A program made the translations under genes and the position numbers. The notes under the pieces are model-generated. The model saw nothing but the letters and a program-made list of their open reading frames with translations, was not told where the DNA came from and made no database searches. Of a DNA stretch of 64,000 nt, positions 15,992 through 23,281 are shown in pieces; position 1 is the stretch's first letter; each line of letters begins with the position of its first letter. This DNA comes from an uncultured Porphyromonadaceae bacterium (GTDB taxonomy: Bacteria > Bacteroidota > Bacteroidia > Bacteroidales > Muribaculaceae): NCBI GenBank assembly GCA_947177035.1, contig CAMWSS010000003.1, forward strand, positions 1-64,000, given 5' to 3'.

Positions 15992-18745
15992 GTGAGAACC
16001 CGTCTCATCACCATATTCGCGCTCTGCCTGCTGCTCTGCGGCATGGCTTCCGGTGCGCCGTCAGACGACGGTGCGGTCGCCATGCAGGAACTGCAGGTGT
16101 CTGACTCCATAATGTCGGCAACCGACAGCATCAGAAGCATCGCGTCACAGCCCGACACGACTTCTGCCGCCATACCGTCGCCGACCGCCAGACCCCAGTC
16201 GAGAATTCGCCGCGAGAAAGTCGATCTGGACCATCAGGTCGAGTTCCAGTCGTCGGACTCCATGATCATGGAGGGCAAGTCGCTGGCAAAAATGTTTGGC
16301 GACAGCAAAGTGACATATGGCGATATCGAACTGCAGTCGGAAAACATCGAGATGGACCTGCAGAACAACACCGTCTATGCCACCGGCACAGTCGATTCGC
16401 TCGGAGTGCTCGAAGGGACTCCCGTGTTCCGCAACGGATCGGAGACGTATGAGTCAGAAACGATGAGCTACAACTTCAAGACCGAACGTGGTTTCATCAC
16501 GAATGTGGTTACCCAGCAAGGCGAGGGCTATCTGACCGGCGGACAGTCGAAAAAGATGGACAACGGCGAGTTCTACATTGAAAACGGGCGCTACACCACC
16601 TGCGACAACCACGAAAATCCCCACTTCCACCTGCAGCTGACGCGCGCCAAAGTCAAACCGAAGTCCAACATCGTGACCGGTCCGGCATATATGGTGCTGG
16701 CCGGACTGCCACTGCCGCTGGCGGTTCCGTTCGGTTACTTTCCGTTCACTGAAAAATACTCTTCGGGCGTGATATTCCCGACTGTCGGCGAAGACCACAA
16801 CCGCGGCTTCTATCTCGACAACGGCGGCTACTACTTCGCCATATCCGACAACATTGACCTGGCCCTGACCGGACAGATCTACACAAAAGGCTCATGGGGC
16901 CTGTCGGCACGGTCGACATACGTGAAACGCTATAAATTCTCGGGCAATTTCCAGGCCTCGTTCCTCAAGACGGTCTATGGCGAAAAGGGCAATCCCGATT
17001 ATGCCACGGCGACAAACTTCCAGGTGCTCTGGAGCCACACCCAGGACCCGAAAGCCAACCCGAATCTGAGCTTCTCGGCATCGGTCAACTTCGCAACAAG
17101 CGGATATTCGCGCAACGACGTCAACTCATATTATAACAGCAACTTCACCGAAAACACCAAAGGTTCGACAATCAACATGACCTACCGTCTGCCGGGGTCG
17201 AAATGGTCGTTCAGCGCCACGGCAAGCATCAACCAGCGATCGAGCGACAACACCATGTCGATGTCGTTTCCCAACCTGACGGTGTCCATGTCTCAGATCG
17301 CGCCGTTCAAGCGCAAGAGGGCTGTCGGCGCCGAAAAATGGTATGAGAAAATCAAGCTATCCTACAGCGGACAATTCCAGAACTCGCTGACCAGCAAGCA
17401 AAACGAATTTTTCAAGAAAAGCCTGATCAAAGACTGGCGCAACGGCATGAAGCACTCAGTGCCGGTGTCGGCCACATTCCAGATGCTTAAATATATCAAC
17501 ATCACGCCGTCGCTGCGTCTGGAAGACAGGATGTTGTCATCGAAAGTGCGCAGACATTGGGACCCGAACGCGTCGGCCGAAGTGTGTGACACGACCTACA
17601 GTTTCTACAACGTGTGGGACTTCTCGGCCTCGCTCTCCTTCTCCACCAAGCTCTATGGCTTCTACCAGCCGCTGCCCTTCCTCGGCGACAAGGTCAAGAT
17701 GATACGCCACGTGCTCACGCCGTCCATCTCATTCACCGGATCGCCCGACTTCAGCTCGCCGTTTTTCGGATATTACGGCCGCTATCAGAAGCCGACACCC
17801 GACGGCAAGGGCCACACCACCGAGGTATACTCGATGTTTCCGAACGCCTTGTATTCCGTGCCTGGGCGCGGCAAACAGGGCATGATGACGGTGTCGCTTG
17901 CCAACAACGTGGAGATGAAAGTGCGCTCCGACAATGACTCCACGGGCGAGAAAAAAATCTCGATCATCGAGAATCTGCAACTTAACCAGAGCTATAATTT
18001 TGCGGCCGACTCGATGCGCCTGAGCAATCTGAACGCATCGATCCTTCTGCGACTGGCCAAGAACTTCAACCTCAATCTCTCCACCACCTGGGACGTCTAT
18101 ACCTACAAGCTCAACCAATATGGCAACCCCTACCGCTGCAACACCCTGCGCATGCAGGCAGGCAAAGGTTACGGCCGATTGTCGAGCACGGGCACATCGT
18201 TCTCCTACACGTTCAACAACGCCACCTTCGACAAACTCTTCCGCCGCAACAAGGACAAAGACAAAAAGGAAAACGGCGAAAAAGATCCAGGAGACAATTC
18301 CGACCGACAGCCTCAGTCGGGCAACCGGAAAAAAGGGAAAAACGACAGCGAAGGCGAATTTGACGCCGACGGATATCAGCACTGGAAATTTCCGTGGAAT
18401 TTCTCGGTCAACTACTCCGTGAACTATGGTTATGGCGCCTTCAACAAGAAAAAAATGGAATATGACGGCAAGTTCACCCAGAATCTGTCGTTCTCAGGCT
18501 CCGTACAGCCTACACCGAACTGGAATTTCTCATTTTCAGCATCATACAACTTTGATCTCGGCAAAATCGCCTACATGAACTGCAACATCAGCCGCGATCT
18601 CCACTGCTTCACCATGACGGCGAGCTTCGTGCCTGTCGGCCCATATAAAAGCTACAATTTCCACATTGCCGTCAAATCGTCGCTGCTCTCCGATCTGAAA
18701 TATGACAAACGATCGTCCTACTCCGATGGCGTCGACTGGTATTGA
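15992..18745 (+). CDS. lptD: LPS assembly outer-membrane protein LptD (Bacteroidetes type)
   Basis: 917 aa from GTG 15992. The track start (TTG 15962) lies in the promoter -7 element, so translation must begin at TTG 15977 or GTG 15992; the latter gives a clean signal peptide (RTRLITIFALCLLLCGMASGA). An OstA-like beta-jellyroll (~70-200, with VEFQSSDSMIM and DSKVTYGDIELQSENIEMD) is followed by PFGYFPFTEKYSSGVIFPT and a long outer-membrane barrel. LptD inserts lipopolysaccharide into the outer leaflet; the inner-membrane partner family is at 2660-4585. A Lys/Asp-rich loop (~750-790) looks like an extracellular insertion. The following GNAT gene overlaps its end by 44 nt. Confidence 0.9.
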   Translation: MRTRLITIFALCLLLCGMASGAPSDDGAVAMQELQVSDSIMSATDSIRSIASQPDTTSAAIPSPTARPQSRIRREKVDLDHQVEFQSSDSMIMEGKSLAKMFGDSKVTYGDIELQSENIEMDLQNNTVYATGTVDSLGVLEGTPVFRNGSETYESETMSYNFKTERGFITNVVTQQGEGYLTGGQSKKMDNGEFYIENGRYTTCDNHENPHFHLQLTRAKVKPKSNIVTGPAYMVLAGLPLPLAVPFGYFPFTEKYSSGVIFPTVGEDHNRGFYLDNGGYYFAISDNIDLALTGQIYTKGSWGLSARSTYVKRYKFSGNFQASFLKTVYGEKGNPDYATATNFQVLWSHTQDPKANPNLSFSASVNFATSGYSRNDVNSYYNSNFTENTKGSTINMTYRLPGSKWSFSATASINQRSSDNTMSMSFPNLTVSMSQIAPFKRKRAVGAEKWYEKIKLSYSGQFQNSLTSKQNEFFKKSLIKDWRNGMKHSVPVSATFQMLKYINITPSLRLEDRMLSSKVRRHWDPNASAEVCDTTYSFYNVWDFSASLSFSTKLYGFYQPLPFLGDKVKMIRHVLTPSISFTGSPDFSSPFFGYYGRYQKPTPDGKGHTTEVYSMFPNALYSVPGRGKQGMMTVSLANNVEMKVRSDNDSTGEKKISIIENLQLNQSYNFAADSMRLSNLNASILLRLAKNFNLNLSTTWDVYTYKLNQYGNPYRCNTLRMQAGKGYGRLSSTGTSFSYTFNNATFDKLFRRNKDKDKKENGEKDPGDNSDRQPQSGNRKKGKNDSEGEFDADGYQHWKFPWNFSVNYSVNYGYGAFNKKKMEYDGKFTQNLSFSGSVQPTPNWNFSFSASYNFDLGKIAYMNCNISRDLHCFTMTASFVPVGPYKSYNFHIAVKSSLLSDLKYDKRSSYSDGVDWY

Positions 18746-19214
18746 CCGCGACAACACGCCGCTGGCAATCAGTGAGGTGACCGCCGACAAAAAGCGATAT
18801 TTGCCGCTGCTGCTCGAGGGCGATGAGTCGGAAGCGATGATCGACCGCTATCTTGATCGCGGACGACTCTATGCCGGCTTTCTCGGCGACAGGGCCGTTG
18901 CCGTCTGTGTGGTCACCGAGGAGGCCGACGGGCTGGTCGAAGTGAAGAACCTGGCAGTTGACTCGGGCGTGCGCCGCAGAGGTTACGGACGGCAGATGCT
19001 CCGATATGCCGAAAAGCTGCATCAGGGAGCCACCGTGACTCTCGGCACCGGCGAAACTCCATCAACACTCCGCTTCTATGAATCGTGCGGCTACAGATTT
19101 TCCCATCGCATACCTGGATTTTTCACCGACAATTATCCGCACCCGATAGTTGAGGAGGGAGTGACCTTGCGTGACATGATATATCTGACAAAAAGCACCG
19201 CTCAGAGATCATAG
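18702..19214 (+). CDS. GNAT family N-acetyltransferase
   Basis: 170 aa. A single GNAT domain with the acetyl-CoA loop VDSGVRRRGYGRQML (~86-100) and the family ending FYESCGYRFSHRIPGFF. The ATG at 18702 overlaps lptD by 44 nt; a second ATG at 18726 would reduce this to 20 nt. Either way it is translationally coupled to lptD. It converges with the next gene, overlapping by 13 nt. The substrate is unknown. Confidence 0.85.
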   Translation: MTNDRPTPMASTGIDRDNTPLAISEVTADKKRYLPLLLEGDESEAMIDRYLDRGRLYAGFLGDRAVAVCVVTEEADGLVEVKNLAVDSGVRRRGYGRQMLRYAEKLHQGATVTLGTGETPSTLRFYESCGYRFSHRIPGFFTDNYPHPIVEEGVTLRDMIYLTKSTAQRS

Positions 19215-20158
19215 GCATAGGCGTCATAGCAGACGGCGCGGGCGCCAAATCCCTCTTTCTGGTGGATCAGTCCGTGGTTGAGCACCGCGCCACCGCGCTC
19301 GGTCGAGATCCCGAAGTCGAAAAACCGCGATCCACACCCGCATATCAGCGTCTGAAACAACAGATCGAGCGCGCCGCAGTCGCGTCCGGCATCCGACGCC
19401 GAAATATACTGCACGTGTGTCACCTCCGGTCCACACTGATAAGTGACACACCCTGCCACGACCTCACCATCAATACGGGCCACGTTCAGACGGATATTGT
19501 CGGGAAACCGGCTGCCGAGCAGCATCATCTCGTCGATCGTGTGCACCGGAGCGACGCCGTGACGCTCCGCCAGGTTGTCGGCCAGGATTTTCCAGAATGC
19601 GGCATAGTCGGCTGAATCCGTTTCAATAACGACCCCGGCTTTCTGAGCCTTCCTGACGCCGCGCCTGCGATTCTGGCTGAAGGCCAGAGGGCTACCGGTG
19701 TCAATGACCGATGCCACCGCCCGGGCCTCGAGACGCGCACCGCAGCAGGCGAAAAGAGCATACAGATCTTCTTCGGCCGGCAAGCGATGATAGATATGCG
19801 GCACAGGCTTATACACGACCCCGACGCAGCCTTCGGCGCGCAGCAGAGCGTTGATACCTGCAAATGCCTCGATGACAGCCGACTGCGTCACCGCAGGCGC
19901 CGTGAGCAATCCGCCATACGTCAGCCCTCCGTGCGAGCACACCGTGCCGTCGTCACGACGGTCGGCAGGAAAAACCGCCACAAGGGTGTCACCGTCAGAC
20001 ACCATAAGCGACGAATCCCGGAAGCGATGGCTGTGATAGTCCATATAGCCCCGCATATGCAGAAACGTGGAGTTACGCGCTTTGCTGACAAAATCGTCCC
20101 AGAGGCCGCGGTCGGCCTCCGGGACGTAATGTCGGACTGTCAGACGTCTGTCGGTCAT
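19202..20158 (-). CDS. GNAT / FemAB-like acyltransferase
   Basis: 318 aa. Two-lobed GNAT-like architecture of the Acetyltransf_6/FemAB-related group: an early STFLHMRGYMDYHSHRF segment, LTYGGLLTAP, then NRRRGVRKAQKAGVVIE and a second lobe ending FDFGISTERGG followed by the KEGFGAR motif. Proteins of this kind transfer acyl or aminoacyl groups to small molecules or cell-wall precursors; the substrate here is not evident. The start overlaps the end of the upstream C-S lyase by 4 nt (ATGA), so the two are coexpressed. Confidence 0.78.
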   Translation of the reverse strand: MTDRRLTVRHYVPEADRGLWDDFVSKARNSTFLHMRGYMDYHSHRFRDSSLMVSDGDTLVAVFPADRRDDGTVCSHGGLTYGGLLTAPAVTQSAVIEAFAGINALLRAEGCVGVVYKPVPHIYHRLPAEEDLYALFACCGARLEARAVASVIDTGSPLAFSQNRRRGVRKAQKAGVVIETDSADYAAFWKILADNLAERHGVAPVHTIDEMMLLGSRFPDNIRLNVARIDGEVVAGCVTYQCGPEVTHVQYISASDAGRDCGALDLLFQTLICGCGSRFFDFGISTERGGAVLNHGLIHQKEGFGARAVCYDAYAYDL

Positions 20159-21354
20159 AATGAGTCGACAGCGGCCTTGAGCCTGCGCATGGCCTCGGCC
20201 ATGACGGAAGCCGGCGCTCCCACGTTAAGACGCATATGTCCTTCGCCGCCGGGGCCGAACATCTCGCCGTCGTTCAGCAGCAGACCGGCTTTCTTGACAA
20301 AAAGCTCCTGGAGCCGGTCATGGTCAAGACCAAGCGCCGTGCAGTCGAGCCACACCAGAAACGATGCTTCGGGATGATACGGTTTGATGGCCGGAATCTC
20401 GGCCGCGCAATATTCGCTGACAAAATTGACGTTGCGCTCGATCTGGGCGAGCATCTCCTTGCGCCATTCGGCTCCATGGGTGAATGCAGCGATGGTGGCG
20501 ATGGGCGAGAAGATGTTGGGGTCGGCAAACTCATTGGCATCCATCCACTCAAACAGCTCCTTGCGAAGTCGGGCGGAAGGCACGATGGCATATGAGCTGA
20601 CCACTCCGGCCATGTTGAAAGTCTTGCTCGGAGATCCGAAGGTGACAGAACATTCGGCGGCTTCGGGGCTTACGGACGCGAACGGAATGTGGCGTTGTCC
20701 CCACAGAGCCATATCCGAATGTATCTCGTCGGATATCACGATTATGCCGCGGTCGTGACAGAATTTGGCCAGACGGCGCAAAGTGTCGGCATCCCAGAGC
20801 ACCCCGCCTGGATTATGGGGGTTGCAGAGAATCAGCAGACGGCACTTTTCGTCGGCCACCTCAGCCAGATGGTCAAAGTCCATCTCATACTTGCCCTCGG
20901 CATTGATTTTAAGCGGATTGAACACAACCTGACGGCGATTGCCCTCAGGCACCATGCGGAACGGATGATAGACCGGAGGCTGGATGATGACCTTCTCGTC
21001 TTCCTTGACAAAACGGTTGATGACAAAGCCTATGCCCTTGACGATGCCGGGCACAAAGCGGAACCATTCTGTCTCGGTCTTCCATCCGTGAAGACCTTCT
21101 ATCCAGCGGCTGACGGTGGGCCAAAGCTCGACTGGAGGATCTGTATACCCAAGCACAGGGTGATCAAGACGTCGACGCAACGCGTCGATGATAAAGTCTG
21201 GCGTCGGAAAGTCCATGTCGGCGATCCAGAGCGAGATCAGATCGGCATCTTCACTTTCAGCACCGGTCATGGCCGGTATGCGACAGTACTTTATAGCGCC
21301 GGTGTAATGACGGTCAACCGGCGTCACAAAATCGAAATGTGAGTTTTGTGTCAT
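20155..21354 (-). CDS. MalY/PatB family PLP-dependent C-S lyase (cystathionine beta-lyase type)
   Basis: 399 aa, full length for the family. It cleaves cystathionine or related thioethers to thiols, pyruvate and ammonia. Typical motifs: SLWIADMDFPTPDFI near the N-terminus, CNPHNPGGVLW, VISDEIHSDM, and the PLP lysine in GSPSKTFNMAG. The C-terminus has MRLNVGAP with the carboxylate-binding Arg. It is first in a two-gene operon with the FemAB-like gene. A -7 element TACATTTG (21378-21385, minus) lies about 25 nt upstream of the start. Confidence 0.9.
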   Translation of the reverse strand: MTQNSHFDFVTPVDRHYTGAIKYCRIPAMTGAESEDADLISLWIADMDFPTPDFIIDALRRRLDHPVLGYTDPPVELWPTVSRWIEGLHGWKTETEWFRFVPGIVKGIGFVINRFVKEDEKVIIQPPVYHPFRMVPEGNRRQVVFNPLKINAEGKYEMDFDHLAEVADEKCRLLILCNPHNPGGVLWDADTLRRLAKFCHDRGIIVISDEIHSDMALWGQRHIPFASVSPEAAECSVTFGSPSKTFNMAGVVSSYAIVPSARLRKELFEWMDANEFADPNIFSPIATIAAFTHGAEWRKEMLAQIERNVNFVSEYCAAEIPAIKPYHPEASFLVWLDCTALGLDHDRLQELFVKKAGLLLNDGEMFGPGGEGHMRLNVGAPASVMAEAMRRLKAAVDSL

Positions 21355-21377
21355 GGTTAAAAATTAAAGTCAGTGTG

Positions 21378-21385
21378 CAAATGTA
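21378..21385 (-). promoter_or_regulatory. -7 element for the MalY/PatB gene
   Basis: TACATTTG on the minus strand; a TTTG 23 nt upstream (21409-21412) is a loosely spaced -33 candidate. It interleaves with the divergent promoter at 21394-21426. Confidence 0.5.
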
Positions 21386-21393
21386 GTCATTTA

Positions 21394-21426
21394 TTTGCAT
21401 ATTCCATCCAAAAAATCTTATTTTTG
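21394..21426 (+). promoter_or_regulatory. Promoter of the PPTase gene, abutting its start codon
   Basis: TTTG (21394-21397), a 21-nt spacer and TATTTTTG (21419-21426); the ATG begins only 5 nt after the -7 element. Confidence 0.65.
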
Positions 21427-21430
21427 CAGC

Positions 21431-21922
21431 ATGAATATAACAATCGCCGTAACCGGCATCACCTCTTCAGGCCGCGACGCGGTCAGGCAACTGGTGGCGC
21501 AACACTTTGGTCCAGACGTGGATTATATCCATGAGGCAGACGGTTCGCCGGCGCTCTCCGGCCGACCGGAGCGCATCTCGGCAAGCCATTCGCGCCACTG
21601 GGCCGCTCTGGCCATACACCCCACCCTGCGGCCCGGAGTGGACATTGAAGAAGATCGCCCCGAACAGCTGGCCAGAGTGGCCCGGCGGTTTCTGTCGGAG
21701 CGCGAACAGCCGATCTGGAGCGGACGTCTGCTGGAAGCCTGGACCTGCAAGGAGGCCGTCTACAAAGCAGCCGGATGCCGCGGACTGGCACTGGCCGACA
21801 TTGACCTGACGGTTGCCGGAGAAGCCTCAGTGCCCGACGGACGACGGTTCAGCCTGACAACGATATTTACCGATGACTATGCGCTGACAGCAGCGCTGCC
21901 AATAACAGCCGACCCGAAATGA
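21431..21922 (+). CDS. 4'-phosphopantetheinyl transferase superfamily protein
   Basis: 163 aa from the ATG at 21431; the track start (TTG 21395) lies within the promoter. Signature motifs of Sfp/AcpT-type PPTases are present: ISASHSRHWAALAI, the metal-binding GVDIEE, and WTCKEAVYKAAG. Such enzymes move 4'-phosphopantetheine from CoA to acyl or peptidyl carrier proteins. It is shorter than full Sfp proteins (about 220 aa). No carrier protein or synthase is nearby. The next TPR gene overlaps it by 4 nt. Confidence 0.85.
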   Translation: MNITIAVTGITSSGRDAVRQLVAQHFGPDVDYIHEADGSPALSGRPERISASHSRHWAALAIHPTLRPGVDIEEDRPEQLARVARRFLSEREQPIWSGRLLEAWTCKEAVYKAAGCRGLALADIDLTVAGEASVPDGRRFSLTTIFTDDYALTAALPITADPK

Positions 21923-22155
21923 ACGCAACAGAAGAGACAATCGCGCAGCTCAGCCAGCTGATCGAACAGAACCCCGATGACCCGCAGGCGTATTATCGCC
22001 GCGGAAGCCTGTACTGGAAACTCGGCCGGCGGGCAGCCGCCATAACCGACTTCAACGCATCGGCCCGCATCGACCCCGACGGCCCGGGGGCAGTGGCCGC
22101 CGAACACGCCATGGCCATCATGTCTTTTTTCAACCCTGACCAGTTCAACCCCTGA
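21919..22155 (+). CDS. Small TPR-repeat protein
   Basis: 78 aa with about two TPR-like units; the clearest is DPQAYYRRGSLYWKLGRRAAA followed by ITDFNASARIDP. No signal peptide, so cytoplasmic. The ATG overlaps the stop of the PPTase gene (ATGA), so the pair is translationally coupled. Similar short TPR proteins are common in Bacteroidales; the function is unknown. Confidence 0.8.
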   Translation: MNATEETIAQLSQLIEQNPDDPQAYYRRGSLYWKLGRRAAAITDFNASARIDPDGPGAVAAEHAMAIMSFFNPDQFNP

Positions 22156-22185
22156 GGGGCTTGATCAGAACCGCCCGGAAACACA

Positions 22186-22217
22186 GCGGCCACCGCCTGA
22201 AACCAGGCTGTGGCCGC
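22186..22217. terminator. Bidirectional terminator between convergent genes
   Basis: GCGGCCAC-c-GCCTG / CAGGC-t-GTGGCCGC, a 13-bp stem with one mismatch and a short loop, between the TPR gene and the lectin-like gene. Confidence 0.65.
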
Positions 22218-22248
22218 ATATTCTAACATACACTACACACACATTGGA

Positions 22249-22872
22249 TCAGTCCACGTGAAAGAAGTCAACATCGACAGATCCTCCGGTCTTTTTTGTT
22301 GAGAAATTATATATGGCGAACTCGCTTGACGGATCGGCGGCAAACGCTGAATCGCCGACCGGAGTCCACTGCTCGCCATCGGAGCTGAACGACAGCGTCG
22401 CGAGATGATTGTCGCCGATCTCCGTCCGCAGATAGACTGTGTGGCCCGGCATCGGAATGACGAGCTTGTCGGCATCATTCTCCTCAAGCACCACAAATTT
22501 GCGTATGCCACGCACCTTCACACTGAGAAGCGCATTGTTCTGACCTGTGACAATGCCGAATCCGGCCGCATCACCCTCCTTCATCTTCGCCGTCGTGATC
22601 TTGACAACGGCCGTGCACGCCTTATCGCCCACGGGCTGCACAAGAGTGCCCTGAGCCGATCCGAAATCCTTGGAAACAGCAGTTGTCTTCAGACGCAACT
22701 TGCCGGGAGCGGCCGTCAGGCTCATGCCATCCGATTCCGCAGGTGCGTTTTTCCAATGCCAGTGACTGCCGAGGGTTGCCGAGTCAAAATCATCACTTGT
22801 GGCCGGAGCGGCCGCAAAGGCCATTGATGCCGACATAGCGGCGGCCACTGTGAGCGCAATTAAATTCTTCAT
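22249..22872 (-). CDS. Secreted stand-alone GH43-C2-like (beta-xylosidase C-terminal) concanavalin-type domain
   Basis: 207 aa with a signal peptide ending MAFAA. The mature part begins DDFDSATLGSHWHWKNAP and contains KLRLKTTAV, GDAAGFGIVTG and YLRTEIGDNHLATLSFSSDG. These match the beta-sandwich found after GH43 catalytic domains, where it helps bind xylo- or arabino-oligosaccharides. Here there is no catalytic domain, so it may be a carbohydrate-binding protein or serve another role. It has its own promoter, preceded by three 21-bp-spaced GTTACA repeats. Confidence 0.75.
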   Translation of the reverse strand: MKNLIALTVAAAMSASMAFAAAPATSDDFDSATLGSHWHWKNAPAESDGMSLTAAPGKLRLKTTAVSKDFGSAQGTLVQPVGDKACTAVVKITTAKMKEGDAAGFGIVTGQNNALLSVKVRGIRKFVVLEENDADKLVIPMPGHTVYLRTEIGDNHLATLSFSSDGEQWTPVGDSAFAADPSSEFAIYNFSTKKTGGSVDVDFFHVD

Positions 22873-22919
22873 TGTCTATCTGTGTTTTTGATTTATTGTC
22901 ATGCTATGATATCAGGTTG

Positions 22920-22951
22920 CAAAGTTAACGCCAGGAAGCGGAAGCCTTCAA
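22920..22951 (-). promoter_or_regulatory. Promoter of the GH43-C2-like gene
   Basis: On the minus strand TTG (22949-22951), a 21-nt spacer and TAACTTTG (22920-22927). Confidence 0.7.
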
Positions 22952-22979
22952 CTGATAATGAAACAAATGACTCTATCTG

Positions 22980-23030
22980 CGTTACATATCAACGCAACTT
23001 CGTTACATATATCTTTCTTCACGTTACACG
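22980..23030. repeat. Three CGTTACA direct repeats at exact 21-bp spacing
   Basis: CGTTACATAT begins at 22980 and 23001, and CGTTACACG at 23022. Two helical turns separate each copy, so a regulator could bind along one face. The array is about 30 nt upstream of the GH43-C2-like promoter and about 140 nt upstream of the ppdK promoter. Confidence 0.6.
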
Positions 23031-23166
23031 CCAACTGATTATCAGCCACATAACCACATCATGCCATTTCACGCCGCAGCAGCATCCGAGCCAATGCCCG
23101 ACACCTCGCGTCACCCGGGCCAATGTTGATTATTTGTGACCGACACCATTTTTTATCTCCACATTC
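23031..23166. other. Remainder of the 22.9-23.3 kb divergent intergenic region
   Basis: Apart from an 11-bp palindrome CTGATTATCAG just after the repeat array, I see no further structure and no coding frame here. The ppdK leader (about 80 nt, AT-rich) follows the promoter at 23167-23197. Confidence 0.5.
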
Positions 23167-23197
23167 TTGACTCTGCGGAGAAAATTCACTAAATTTG
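23167..23197 (+). promoter_or_regulatory. ppdK promoter
   Basis: TTG (23167-23169), a 20-nt spacer and TAAATTTG (23190-23197). Leader is about 80 nt. Confidence 0.75.
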
Positions 23198-23281
23198 CAC
23201 AATAGTATTTAGCCGCATCAGTGGCAGCGACAGAACGAATTCAATATAATATTATTATAATCAATCAATTAACCAAGATTT

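Noticed and set aside
22980-23030. CRISPR array
   Set aside because: The repeated core is only 7-9 bp with 12-14 bp between copies, and no cas genes are present.
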